This document shows, piece by piece, positions 1-12,661 of a stretch of DNA of 64,000 nucleotides (position 1 is the first letter of the stretch; every line of letters starts with the position of its first letter). A program made the translations under genes and the position numbers. Under the pieces are notes generated by a model. The model made no database searches and was not told where the DNA came from. It saw only the letters and a program-made list of their open reading frames with translations. The DNA is from Vibrio maritimus (GTDB lineage: Bacteria > Pseudomonadota > Gammaproteobacteria > Enterobacterales > Vibrionaceae), in assembly GCA_003263775.1 (NCBI GenBank), contig JYJJ01000002.1, positions 1 to 64,000 of the forward strand, in the 5' to 3' direction.

Positions 1-49
1 TAGAGGGGGTAAAAAACACGCGCTCCCAACCCAACCCCAAACAACCACC

Positions 50-77
50 AAGGGCGAGTGCTACCACACTCGCCCTT
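50..77 (+). other. Strong hairpin in the mazG leader
   Basis: Two perfect 11-bp arms (50-60 and 67-77) flank a 6-base loop, about 20 bases before the mazG start. No T-run follows, so it is not a typical intrinsic terminator. It could end or process the transcript of the gene left of the window (relA is the usual Vibrio neighbour, but it is not visible here) or act in the mazG leader. The function is inference. Confidence 0.5.
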
Positions 78-97
78 GTCGTAACCAGGAACCCAAC

Positions 98-904
98 ATG
101 ACCCAACCTCTAGACCAACTCCTTACCATCATGGCGCAGCTCCGCGACGAAGAAAAAGGCTGCCCATGGGACAGAAAACAAACCTTCGAAACCATTGTGC
201 CTCACACCATCGAAGAAACCTTTGAGGTGGTCGATGCGATTCACAACAAAGATTGGCCGAATCTAAAAGAAGAGTTAGGCGACTTACTGTTCCAAGTCAT
301 CTTCTACAGTCAGATGGGCAAAGAGCAGGGGCTGTTTGATTTTAATGAGGTAGTAGAAGGGCTTAACGAGAAGCTTACCCGTCGTCATCCGCACGTTTTT
401 TCTGACGTCGAGTTTGAAGATGAAGCGGCGATCAATGCTAATTGGGAAGCAGAGAAACAGAAGGAAAAAGCCCAACTAGGCAAAACTGCGCAAAGTATTC
501 TAGACTCAATACCACAGTCGCTTCCCGCGCTTTCCAAAGCCAACAAAATCCAGAAACGTTGTGCAAAATTTGGCTTCGATTGGGATGCACTTGGGCCTGT
601 GGTTGAGAAGGTTCAAGAAGAGATTGAAGAGGTCGTTGAAGAAGCGATTCAAGTCGATGTAAACGAAGACAAATTGGAAGAAGAAGTCGGCGATCTCTTG
701 TTTGCAGCAGTGAATCTTGCTCGCCATTTGCAGAAAGACCCTGAAGTGGCGCTAAGAAAAGCCAACGACAAATTTTCTCGCCGATTTAAGGGGGTAGAGG
801 CGCGTGTTGCGGAGGAAGGTAAGTTATTGACGGACTTCAGCCTTCAAGAGCTGGATGCGTTTTGGAATGATGTAAAAAAACAAGAAAACTGCTCGGATTT
901 GTGA
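98..904 (+). CDS. mazG: Nucleoside triphosphate pyrophosphohydrolase MazG
   Basis: This is a 268-residue protein with the tandem MazG architecture. The N-terminal half carries the CPWDR..T motif followed by EE..E and ELGDLLFQV. The C-terminal half repeats the metal-binding pattern (EEIEEVVEE, then [10 protein letters not shown]). The family hydrolyses NTPs to NMP and pyrophosphate in the cytoplasm as house-cleaning and modulates the stringent response. Length agrees with the roughly 263-residue E. coli protein. The ATG at 98 has an AGGAA Shine-Dalgarno just upstream. The order mazG-pyrG-eno is the usual gammaproteobacterial arrangement. Confidence 0.95.
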   Translation: MTQPLDQLLTIMAQLRDEEKGCPWDRKQTFETIVPHTIEETFEVVDAIHNKDWPNLKEELGDLLFQVIFYSQMGKEQGLFDFNEVVEGLNEKLTRRHPHVFSDVEFEDEAAINANWEAEKQKEKAQLGKTAQSILDSIPQSLPALSKANKIQKRCAKFGFDWDALGPVVEKVQEEIEEVVEEAIQVDVNEDKLEEEVGDLLFAAVNLARHLQKDPEVALRKANDKFSRRFKGVEARVAEEGKLLTDFSLQELDAFWNDVKKQENCSDL

Positions 905-965
905 ACAGGTTCTCACTGGTGTACGTTTCTACTATTGATTTGAAGCAAAAAATAAAAATTTTGAA

Positions 966-2707
<1,742 letters not shown>

Positions 2708-2770
2708 AAAGGATACGGGCGGCAGCGAAGGTTGTGCGGCTGCCCTAAATTTGACATTTATATTTAATGA

Positions 2771-4084
<1,314 letters not shown>

Positions 4085-4108
4085 TTCTTGATTTTTAAAA
4101 GACTTTGA

Positions 4109-4138
4109 AAAAGCCGCTCAATAGAGCGGCTTTTTTTA
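4109..4138 (+). terminator. Intrinsic terminator after eno
   Basis: Perfect 9-bp arms (4111-4119 and 4124-4132) flank a 4-base AATA loop and are followed by a T-run. The structure sits 27 bases after the eno stop codon. Confidence 0.9.
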
Positions 4139-4194
4139 TGCTCAGAATAGCCACACAGATTTGTGACGTTTGTCATCAAAACGGGTAACAGTTT

Positions 4195-4220
4195 AAGTAA
4201 CAGCATCCAGTATGTTACTT
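4195..4220 (+). promoter_or_regulatory. Small inverted repeat upstream of the Ldh2 gene
   Basis: AAGTAAC (4195-4201) and GTTACTT (4214-4220) are perfect inverted arms 12 bases apart, about 80 bases before the dehydrogenase start. An imperfect CRP-like TGTGA-N6-TCATC lies at 4162-4177. These are candidate operator elements only. Confidence 0.3.
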
Positions 4221-4296
4221 CTGAATTTCGTCTTTTCGGTTAAAGTGACTACAGTTTTCATAAAAACGTATTCCTACTTATACAGAGGACATTACC

Positions 4297-5471
4297 ATGC
4301 TAAAGTTAGCAGCCCTACTACTACGTTTAACAACGAGTACTTCTCATTCATCGTTTCTGAATCTTGGAAGCACATCGGTGCATCTCAAGCTCACGCTGAT
4401 ATCCTAGCGCACAACCTACTTGTAGGTGGCCTACAGGGTAAACTACACCAAGGTCTGGGTGTTATCGAAGCGGTAACTATCCCTTACGAAGCGGGCATCC
4501 TTGACACGACTACGACTCCAGAAATCGAGTCTGAAGGTGAAACTTGGGCTGTTTACAACGGTAAGAAGTCTTCTGGCCACTACGTATGTACGCTAATGGC
4601 TCAAACGGCTATCGAGAAAGCACGTAAGCACGGTATTTCAATCGTATTTGGTTACGACCACTGTGACGGCGGCAACTTCTCTAACTACACACAGATGGCT
4701 ATGAAAGAAGGCATGTTTGCAATGTCTTCAAACAACTCTGTACCTCTAAACGCACCATTCGGCGGCATGGATCCATCAATGTCTTGCCCTCCGTTCGATG
4801 CGGCTCTAGTTGGCGGTGAAGAGCTTCCATTAGTAACCTCTATCATGATCGGTGAAGGTTATGACTCTCACATCTGTGACGCTATCGTTAACGACCGTGA
4901 CCTACACGTTGCAGCACTTGTTGACCAAGACACGGGTGAGCTAACTGCTGACGCTCGTAAGTGGGGCTCTCTAATCGAAGGTTACGGCCGCGTTGCTGAC
5001 TGTAAAGCACCATGGACGTTCCTAACGCCACGTCTATACTCGCTTAACATCTGGAACGAAGTAATGACTGCAATCATCAACCCGAAAGGTAAGATTGCTC
5101 CTGAGCTTCCAGCTGTACCAAGTGACTTCTTCACTATGGAAGATGCACCATGTCCAGTAGGCGGTTCTTACATCCTAGTGATCGACCCAAGCCACTTCGG
5201 TCCTATCGAAGAAGTGAAGCGTAAGTCTGACATGTTCGTTAAAGCGATCAAAGAAAACCGTCCACGCGCTGGCTTCAACGAAGTATTTATCCCAGATGAG
5301 TGGGGTCTAAAAGCTCTTGCAACTGCTACTGATGAGCACCAAGTAATGGACGCTCACTGGGACGGTTTCAAAGACTTCCTAAAACGTTCTGGCACTTCAA
5401 TCGAAGAGCTAAACGCGAAGTGGGAAGCAAAAGTTGGCGCTGAGCGCGCTGCGGAAACTATCCGTAAGTAA
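4297..5471 (+). CDS. Ldh2-family (malate/L-lactate-type) dehydrogenase, start frameshifted
   Basis: This NAD(P)-dependent 2-hydroxyacid or cyclic-imine oxidoreductase belongs to the malate/L-lactate/ureidoglycolate dehydrogenase family (Ldh_2), not the classical Rossmann LDHs. Family features are a SHxHADILxxNLLVG-like N-terminal helix, an HCDGGNF segment carrying the likely catalytic histidine, and NAPFGG. The best start is the ATG at 4297 with its AGAGGAC ribosome binding site, but it is out of frame with the body. One extra A in the AAA at 4302-4304 restores MLKVSSPTTTF and gives 391 residues, longer than the usual 330-350. The open frame from 4212 is therefore an artefact of the break. 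The substrate is unknown. Its neighbours are a convergent AraC-type regulator and a ureohydrolase. Confidence 0.8.
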
Positions 5472-5496
5472 TTGAAAATCATACGCACATGATTTT

Positions 5497-5527
5497 AAGC
5501 CCGGTCCTTTGGACTGGGCTTTTTTTT
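5497..5527 (+). terminator. Intrinsic terminator after the Ldh2 gene
   Basis: An 11-bp stem with one mismatch (5497-5507 with 5511-5521), a TTT loop and an eight-T tail. It lies between the convergent dehydrogenase and AraC-type regulator genes. Confidence 0.88.
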
Positions 5528-5568
5528 GCTTGTAACCGACTGTTACTGGCTTAGGGAGATTAGCAGGG

Positions 5569-6592
5569 TTATTTTGAGGCGGACTGTCTGTATTGCTTTG
5601 GGCTACAGCCCTCAAACTTGCTGAACGCGCGAAAAAAGGGTGGTGCAGAGTGGTAGTTGAGTAGCTCTGCAATTTCAGCAATGGGCAGCGAGGAATTGAC
5701 CAAGTACTCTTTAGCAAGCTGCATTCGTGTATCCAATACTAGCTGCTTAAAAGTGGTGTGTTCCACTTCTAGTTTTCGTCTAAGCGTGCGAGAGGTCATG
5801 TTAAGGTCGTCAGCCACCATTTCCATCGTTGGTAAGCCGTATTTCATTTGGCTGAGTAGCTTAAAGCGAATTTGGTAGCTCAGCGGAGAGTCTAGGCTAT
5901 CGTCGAGTCGCTGGCTTTGCACGGTGGCGATATGGGCAATGATCGCAGGTTGTAGCGTAATGTCATGGTGCACCCAATCGACGGGAAAGCGCAATTGATT
6001 GTTGTTGGCGTTAAAACTCAAGTTATCGGTAAATATCTCTCGATACAATGGAGCGTAATTTGGCTCTTGGTAGGAAAAATCGACAAAAACATATTGAGGT
6101 TTAAACAAGTCGCCAAGAAAGTTTTTAAGCCAAGGTAGTAGTGCACAGAGACTCTTCAATATTGTAGTGCTGTGCAGAACGTCCTTCAGAGCGGTCAACA
6201 ATGGTGATGTAAGCCCATTCGCTATCGTAGCCAATATGAATATCCACATAATCTTTGGTCACAAACGAAAATTGTAATCCAGTATCGAGCAACTGCTTAA
6301 TATTTTGACAGTTGATCATCGCATAGCCCCAGGCGCCCATATCTTGCAGCTTGAGTCGCTTGGCGATGCGCAGCCCCAGTCCATCGATGTGCAGTTGGTT
6401 GACAGTTAGGTTGATCAGTTGGTGCACTTGGGAGACATGGATTGGGTGGTAGTGGCCTTGATTGATACGCATGATGTCGGCTTTACGTAAAAACTGATGT
6501 GCATCGAAGTCACTGCCCATAGACTGTCGAACGATCGCTTCCCAATGACCAATAATCGCTTGTAAAAAGTGTTGATGGTTCAAAGAATACAC
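5569..6592 (-). CDS. AraC-family transcriptional regulator (arabinose-binding-type N-domain), frameshifted
   Basis: The N-terminal part (6592 down to about 6145) looks like the Arabinose_bd sensor domain found in OruR/ArgR-type AraC regulators. The C-terminal part carries a double helix-turn-helix: PTMEMVADDLNMTSRTLRRKL, then PIAEIAELLNYHSAPPFFRAFSKFEGCSPKQYR. The frame breaks near 6143. One added base joins ...IEESLC to ALLPWLKNF and gives about 341 residues, the normal size for this subgroup. The start is a GTG at 6592. It is divergent from the ureohydrolase, and the intergenic region holds a 21-bp-spaced direct repeat beside its own start, suggesting it regulates both itself and its neighbour. 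The inducer is unknown. Confidence 0.82.
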
Positions 6593-6598
6593 AGATAT

Positions 6599-6630
6599 TG
6601 TCCTGAAGTATCATGTTGCTGTCCTGAAGT
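6599..6630 (+). promoter_or_regulatory. Direct-repeat operator candidate (TGTCCTGAAGT x2)
   Basis: The 11-mer TGTCCTGAAGT occurs at 6599-6609 and again at 6620-6630, both in the same orientation and exactly 21 bp apart (two helical turns). This is the spacing typical of AraC-family half-sites. It lies 7 bases from the regulator's start codon and about 90 bases upstream of the ureohydrolase. Binding by the local regulator is inference. Confidence 0.6.
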
Positions 6631-6719
6631 GTAATTAATAACATCCGGTTTAGCCACTATAATAACCCTATCTTGAGAAGTCGCCTGAGCGGTTACTCCA
6701 ATAACTAGAGGAATTATCC

Positions 6720-7859
6720 ATGTTTAAGCCAAAACGTGTTGAAATTGCGAAAGACAAACTAGACCTATACCAAGACATCTACTGGAACAAGTCAGATGCG
6801 GATTTCTACATCAACGAAGATATTGCTCCTATGCAAGCACGCATGGCTGAGCAGGGTGTTGAAGCATTCAGCCTGCTAGGTAAGCAGCACGTTGGTGCAT
6901 TTGGTGCGCCATATGTGAACAGCTTTGAAGGCGTTGATATCGCAATGTACGGCCTAACCATGGATAAGTGCTCACCAAACGCTGGTGGCCACAAGTTCGG
7001 TCCAGCTGCTATCCGTGAAGCATCAAAAACGGGTATGGGCATGATTCACCAAGACGGTACTATGCCGTTCGAACTATGTAACATCATCGACTACGGAAAC
7101 TGGGATGGCCTAGGTCAATTCAACCTAGACGAAGAAATGCGTGCAGCTCAAGAAGTGGTAGACGACATGGTTGTTAACCACGGTATCACGCCGTTCTTCT
7201 TCGGTGGTGACCACACAGTTGCTTACCCTGGTCCTGCGGCACTAGCGAAAGTTCACGGTCCTGTATCGCTAATTCACATTGACGGTCACTTTGACCTGCT
7301 GACTCGCAAAGACTTTGACTACGAGTCATACTCAGGTAACTGGTACTGCCGTCTAGCATCAGAAGGTGCTATGGACCCATCAACCAGCTTTAGCCTTGGT
7401 ATGCGTGGCCGCTGGTGTGCATCACAGCAAGGTAAAGCGAAAGCGATTGGTGGTAACTTCTTCCTAGCGGATGAAATCTACGACCTAGGCATCGACTACA
7501 TCGTTGAGCAAATCCTTGAGAAGCAAGGCGACGGTCGTCCAGTCTATCTAACGTTTGACCTAGATGGCCTAGATCTTCTAGACCACAGTGCAAACTCAAG
7601 CCCAGATCCATTCGGTGTTTCTGCGCGCATGTACTACGACATCTTCCGTAAGCTTCGTGCAACTAAGCGTATCAACCTAGTAGGTGCAGATATCGCGGAA
7701 TTTGCTCCTCAGAAGAACTCTGACGAGAAAGATGCGCTACTAACTGCAGCATTCGGTTGGGAGCTACTGACATGGTTGGCAGAGTGTCGCCACATTCGTG
7801 AAGGCAAGAAGAACCCAACAAACTGGCCAATGAACTTCGGTCGTAACATCGAGTTCTAA
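6720..7859 (+). CDS. Ureohydrolase (arginase/agmatinase superfamily), divergent type
   Basis: This 379-residue member of the binuclear-manganese ureohydrolase fold hydrolyses a guanidino or formimidoyl group. All expected metal ligands are visible: GGDH (about residue 165), HIDGHFD (about residue 188) and FDLDGLD (about residue 281). Two features are unusual. The canonical DAHxD is DGHFD, and the conserved DPxxxPGTGTP segment after the last motif is replaced by LLDHSANSSPDPFG. The protein is also longer than typical agmatinases (about 305). The specific substrate cannot be read from sequence; agmatine, guanidinobutyrate, formimidoylglutamate or guanidine-type substrates are all possible. Its AGAGGAA ribosome binding site is strong. 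It sits divergent from an AraC-type regulator and near an Ldh2 dehydrogenase. Confidence 0.85.
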   Translation: MFKPKRVEIAKDKLDLYQDIYWNKSDADFYINEDIAPMQARMAEQGVEAFSLLGKQHVGAFGAPYVNSFEGVDIAMYGLTMDKCSPNAGGHKFGPAAIREASKTGMGMIHQDGTMPFELCNIIDYGNWDGLGQFNLDEEMRAAQEVVDDMVVNHGITPFFFGGDHTVAYPGPAALAKVHGPVSLIHIDGHFDLLTRKDFDYESYSGNWYCRLASEGAMDPSTSFSLGMRGRWCASQQGKAKAIGGNFFLADEIYDLGIDYIVEQILEKQGDGRPVYLTFDLDGLDLLDHSANSSPDPFGVSARMYYDIFRKLRATKRINLVGADIAEFAPQKNSDEKDALLTAAFGWELLTWLAECRHIREGKKNPTNWPMNFGRNIEF

Positions 7860-7874
7860 TCTGGCTTCAGATAG

Positions 7875-7908
7875 AAAAATGCCCGCTCATTTGAGCGGGC
7901 ATTTTTTT
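7875..7908. terminator. Bidirectional terminator, ureohydrolase / glycerate kinase
   Basis: Perfect 15-bp arms (7875-7889 and 7892-7906) with a two-base loop have A's on one side and T's on the other. The structure lies between two convergent genes and can end both transcripts. Confidence 0.92.
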
Positions 7909-7920
7909 GGCAAAAGGAAA

Positions 7921-9059
7921 CTATTTGCTGAAGTTCATTGCCATCGCAGCAGCAATGTTGCGAGACGTCATCTCGACATTAAACGCCGCTTCTTTCAAAG
8001 CCGTTGGCAGATCGGTCGCGCCCAGTACCACGCTGTAAGCTGCATCAATACCGTGCTCATGGACTACCGCACAATCTTTCGCGGTGCTACCAGCAATCGC
8101 GATCACAGGAATATCGTATTGTTTAGCGGTGCGCGCCACACCAATTGGCGTTTTGCCATGGATAGTTTGGCTATCAATGCGGCCTTCACCGGTGATCACG
8201 AGATCGGCATCTTTTACCACTTCACTCAGGTTTACAGCGTCCATTACGATCTGAATGCCCGGACGAAGCTCGGCATCGAAAAGACCTAAAAGTGCAGCGC
8301 CTAGACCACCCGCAGCGCCAGCACCAGCGGTATCTACGACGTCACGACCATTGGTTGATTTAATCACTTCTGCGTAGTGCGCCAGGTTACTGTCTAGCGT
8401 TTCAACCATCTCAGGCGTTGCCCCTTTTTGCGGGCCAAATACATGAGAGGCGCCTTTCGGGCCACATAGTGGGTTATCTACATCACATGCCACTTCTAGC
8501 TTGATATCCGCTAGACGAGGGTCTAGCTCTGCAAGGTCGATGCGGCTGAGCTTGCTTAGCTCACCGCCACCAAAACCCAGTGAGTCGCCGTTGGCATCAA
8601 GCAATTTTGCACCTAGAGCTTGCGCCATACCAATACCACCGTCATTGGTCGCACTACCGCCGATACCGACGATAATGTGCTTCACTCCGCGATCCAGCGC
8701 CGCTTTAACCAGCTCACCCGTGCCAAAAGTGGTGGTCACTAGTGGGTTGCGTTTTTCAGGTTCTACCAAATGAAGACCGGATGCTGCCGCCATCTCAATG
8801 ATAGCGGTTGAACCATCACCCATCAGACCGAAAAAGCCCTCAACGGTTTGTCCGAGCGGCCCAGTTACGCCACAAGTAACAATCGAGCCGCCAGTGGCAT
8901 CAACGAGCGACTGCACTGTGCCTTCGCCGCCGTCTGCCATCGGAAGTTTGATGTATTCGCGTCGGTGAAGATTTTCTTAAATCCTGCCTCAATAGCTTCG
9001 GCAACTTCCATGGCCGTTAGACTTTCTTTGTATGAATCTGGAGCGATGATAATTTTCAT
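7921..9059 (-). CDS. Glycerate kinase (GarK/GlxK family), frameshifted
   Basis: The protein phosphorylates glycerate with ATP and is expected to feed it into lower glycolysis. The N-terminus [27 protein letters not shown] and the later [16 protein letters not shown] and [11 protein letters not shown] segments are diagnostic of the type II glycerate kinase family. The frame breaks near 8957. Restoring one G (GCG to GCGG) gives ...[16 protein letters not shown] and about 379 residues, the expected length. It is the last gene of an operon with a GntP-type permease (9 bases upstream) and cdaR, the usual glycerate/diacid arrangement. Confidence 0.88.
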
Positions 9060-9068
9060 AATTAAACC

Positions 9069-10332
9069 TTAAACAAATAGACCGAACACACCGAAGATCA
9101 TTACTGAAACGAACGCGATCATTAGACCAACCGCAGACTCGTAAGGAATGAGTTTTAGACGCTCGCGAATATCCATATGCACTGCGCCGCCTGTGGCGTG
9201 GAAGAAACTACCGTGTGGCATGTGATCCAGTACAGTAGCACCAGAGTGAATCATGGCTGCACCCGCTAGAGCAGGAACGCCGAGTTCAAGAATGGTGGAG
9301 CTAAATACGCTTGACGCTACCGCAGTACCAGCTGTGGTCGATGCGGTTGCGAGTGCCATCATGGCACCTGAAATTGGAGCAAGAAGGTATGATGGAAGAC
9401 CAGAAGCGGTTAGCACATCAATAAGACCGTCTTTAAGACTGAGTTAGCGATGATGCCAGCAAGGGTACCCGTACCAAGAAGCATCACAGCCACTGGTGCC
9501 ATACGCGATAGGCCAGATACGGCAAAGTGGTTAGTGTCGGCAAAGCGACCCATGACGACGGCACCCATCAAGCCACCGAGTGGTAGTGCGATGAGCGGGT
9601 CAACGTTGATGCCAGCAATAGGGCGAAGCGCAAGCAGAGCGATAGCAACAAGAGGAGCCACAATGGCTGCGCCAAACTTAGGTAGCTTAGAGTGGTCAAC
9701 AGCAACGACTTCGCTCTCTGCGACTTTAGAGCCTTTGTTTACCAGCTTTTTCGCGATGAAGTAGGCGAAGATCATGCCGCACAGACCAGGGATAACACCT
9801 GCTGCCATCACCGAGGTAAGAGGTACGTTGAATGCGTCTGCTGCTGCGATCGCATTTGGGTTTGGCGACATAACGTTACCCGCTTTACCACCGCCGACCA
9901 TCGCCAGCAAGATAGCGGTTTTAGAGATGTCAGCACGGCGTGCAATCGCCAGTGCGATTGGTGAAACAGTAATAACCGCAACGTCAACGAATACGCCAAC
10001 CGCAGTCAAAATCATGGTGGCAATCGCTAGGGCAAGAAGCGCGCGAGTTTCGCTACTTTCTTAACAATGGTTTCGGCAATAGAAGTTGCAGCGCCGGACT
10101 CAATCAGCACGCCAGCCAAAACACCCGCAGCCAGAATACGGAGTACTGCAGTGACAATGCCTTGTGCACCACCGATCATTAGAGCAACAGTATCGGTGAG
10201 AGAAACGCCGCCGACAACACCACCGACAAGAGCGCCGATGATCATACCGTAAGCAGGTGGAACTTTCTTAAGGATAAGGGCGATGGCAACAATCAGAGCT
10301 GCTAGTGCGCCTAAGGTAGAGACTTCAATCAT
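9069..10332 (-). CDS. GntP-family permease (gluconate/glycerate type), twice frameshifted
   Basis: This is an inner-membrane permease of the gluconate:H+ symporter family. It has a dozen or so hydrophobic segments, the family motif GGGKAGNVMSPNPNAIAAA in the middle, and a typical N-terminus (MIEVSTLGALAALIVAIALI). The reading is split into three frames. One G restored near 10051 gives ...VAETRALLALAIATMIL. One A restored near 9434 gives ...NSVLKDGLIDVLTASGLP. The corrected protein has about 421 residues, normal for the family. Linkage to glycerate kinase and CdaR makes D-glycerate the most likely substrate (inference). Confidence 0.85.
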
Positions 10333-10454
10333 GGTTTGTTTTCCGCAATTTTAATAATTTTTTCTTTGGGTCTAAAAACCCTTATTGAGCGGAAGAGTAG
10401 CCATTTAGGGGGAGGTTTTCTTTATGCGAGCTGACGAATTTATCACTGGTGATT

Positions 10455-10488
10455 ATGGTTAATTTGTGCAAATGCACAAATTAACCAT
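10455..10488. promoter_or_regulatory. 34-bp perfect palindrome between cdaR and the GntP gene
   Basis: Two perfect 16-bp arms (10455-10470 and 10473-10488) flank a central AA, with core TTTGTGCA..TGCACAAA. It begins five bases after the cdaR stop codon and about 120 bases upstream of the permease start. No T-tract follows on the minus strand, so an operator, perhaps for CdaR, is more likely than a terminator. The symmetry is seen; the binding factor is inferred. Confidence 0.6.
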
Positions 10489-10492
10489 TTTG

Positions 10493-11632
10493 TTACAAAC
10501 ATTTTAACGCTAGGTAGAGTTGTACTTTTTCATCTAAGTTGTTGATGTTTAAGTTAGTTGTTTGCTCTATTTTGTCGAGTCGGTATCGCAAAGTGTTACG
10601 GTGGATATGGAGGGATTCACAAGTTTGAGCCAGATCGCAGTTTTGCTCAAAAAAAGTGCGCAGCGTCTTTAGAAGCACGCCTTTGCTATCAGCAGCAATC
10701 AGTTTTTCAATTGGAGTCTTTAGCTGATTGGCGCGCCATGGGTCGTGTTTGATGCTGCTTATTAGTACCGATAACTTGCGGTCTTGATAAAACAAAATAG
10801 GACCATCTAGGCTGTGGCTACTTTCGATCGTCGCTTTGGCGGTTTCATAGGATTTGGCAATACCGACCAGTTCAGGGAAGTAGTCACCTATCGCCATTTG
10901 AATTGAAAAATCACACTCTTGGTCGATACGCTTTAGCAGCTTTGCCACACGCTTCTCTTCTTCTTTGCGGCTCCAAGAGTCATTAATAATCGTCACTGGC
11001 TTCAAAACCACGATCTCATTCATCGATACCGAAGCGATCCCGACGATGTTATCGCGCTCTGGATACTCCAATAGATGCACTAGCTTTTGTAGGTGTTCAA
11101 GTGTTACTGGCTCGCCCGGTCGTGGGATCACTTTGATCACCGTAGCAACGCGAGGCTGGGCAAGGTCGAGATCGAGCCTTTGTGCGATGGAGAGCAATTG
11201 GCCTTCGTTTAAGCTTGAGCCTTCTATTAGTTGTAGAAGCAGCTCTTCGCGATGTCGTTTATTCCATTGCACCTGCGACATTAAAGCCGCCTGTTCAACG
11301 ATAAGCTCGGCGGTCATCTTGACCAGCTCACCGTAACTGCGCACTTCTTCCGGTGTACCAGAGATACCCACTACACCAATCACGTTCTCGTCGTAGATAA
11401 TAGGTAGATTGATGCCTTTTTAACCCTGAAAGGGTAGAGGCAACGGAGTCATTGATCTCTAAGGTGCGGTTATCGCGGATCGCCAGTAGCGCGCCTTCGT
11501 GGATCTGATGCAGCTAGAAGGATCACTTGAGCCAATGATGACGCCATTTTCGTCCATCACGTTAATAGAGTAATCGATGATCTTTTTCGCACGATCGACA
11601 ATTTGTTTAGCAATGAGAGAGTTAAGCTGCAT
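10493..11632 (-). CDS. cdaR: Sugar diacid / glycerate regulator CdaR, multiply frameshifted
   Basis: This PucR/CdaR-type transcription factor has an N-terminal diacid-recognition domain (MQLNSLIAKQIVDRAKKIID, INVMDENGVIIGSSD), a middle GGDEF-like region, and a C-terminal PucR helix-turn-helix (CESLHIHRNTLRYRLDKIEQTT). It normally activates diacid and glycerate uptake and catabolism genes. The intact frame begins only at about 11383. The N-terminus from the ATG at 11632 needs one base near 11514 and two more at 11417-11426 (in T5 and C3 runs, plus-strand sense), giving SGVKKGINLP as in E. coli CdaR. Corrected length is about 380 residues (E. coli 385). Confidence 0.85.
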
Positions 11633-11726
11633 ACGTTGAACATGTTATCGGAAGATGCTTTTGAGTATACCCGATTGTCTTGCAAACTAAGGTATAATCG
11701 CCGCGAGATTACCAAGAGAAACAGTG

Positions 11727-12101
11727 ATGGAATTCGAGTTTATTAAAAACAGTTTCACAGGTGAGTACCTAGTGAGATGCGAAATGGGCCAAGAAGTGAT
11801 AGCCCGATTACTACAAGAAGAGATCAGTACCAGTGACCGCACCATCATGGAAATTACCGCATTGCTCACTCAAGCTGCCCAGTTTTCGGGCAATGAGTTT
11901 AAATGGCAAGGTAAAGAGATCTCATTAAGTGTGGTGGACTCCGAGGTTCATGTTTACGAAAATTCCTTAGCTTTTGACAGTTTAATGGAGATGGATGAAG
12001 AGTTTTCTGTTTACGAGAGTGAGAGTTATAGCGAGTGTGGACTAGAGGATTTTCGCTCGGTTTTAGCGCAATGGGAGCGTTTTATTCACAACAGGTGGTG
12101 A
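11727..12101 (+). CDS. yacL: UPF0231 family protein YacL
   Basis: This small acidic cytoplasmic protein of about 124 residues belongs to the YacL family, conserved in Enterobacterales and Vibrionales and of no established function. Recognisable segments are MEFEFIKNSFTGEYLVRCEMGQEVI and the C-terminal CGLEDFRSVLAQW. The ATG at 11727 is directly preceded by a GTG at 11724, which would add one residue; the ATG matches the family start. An AGAGA ribosome binding site lies upstream. It stands alone between cdaR (divergent) and glnK. Confidence 0.9.
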   Translation: MEFEFIKNSFTGEYLVRCEMGQEVIARLLQEEISTSDRTIMEITALLTQAAQFSGNEFKWQGKEISLSVVDSEVHVYENSLAFDSLMEMDEEFSVYESESYSECGLEDFRSVLAQWERFIHNRW

Positions 12102-12117
12102 CCCTTTGCCCCAAATT

Positions 12118-12185
12118 TGCACACTCCTAGTGCTAATAACATAAAACGCATTATTTTTGTGAACACCTTGCACCAATAAAGTGCA
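12118..12185 (+). promoter_or_regulatory. Two NtrC-like enhancer sites upstream of glnK
   Basis: Both sites have the NtrC form TGCAC-N7-GTGCA. Site 1 at 12118-12134 matches except for the last base. Site 2 at 12169-12185 is perfect and embedded in a longer 12-bp-arm palindrome (12162-12192) that could also serve as a yacL terminator. Their centres are 51 bp apart, and they lie about 65-130 bp upstream of the sigma-54 promoter, the usual enhancer distance. Confidence 0.7.
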
Positions 12186-12247
12186 AGGTGTTTTCATTTG
12201 TATAACATAAAAACATCAATTCTATATTTTTCAACAGGTTAAAAAGT

Positions 12248-12643
<396 letters not shown>

Positions 12644-12661
12644 GGGATTGGAGAACTTATT

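Noticed and set aside
4212..4296. N-terminal extension of the Ldh2 frame upstream of 4297
   Set aside because: It has no ribosome binding site and no family similarity. It arises because one missing A shifts the real ATG at 4297 out of frame.
7879..9764. Plus-strand open frames opposite the glycerate kinase and GntP genes
   Set aside because: They are antisense shadows of genes with clear family motifs on the minus strand.
12162..12192. Calling the palindrome only a yacL terminator
   Set aside because: The T-run is short and interrupted, and the core fits an NtrC site at the right distance from a sigma-54 promoter; a double role remains possible.
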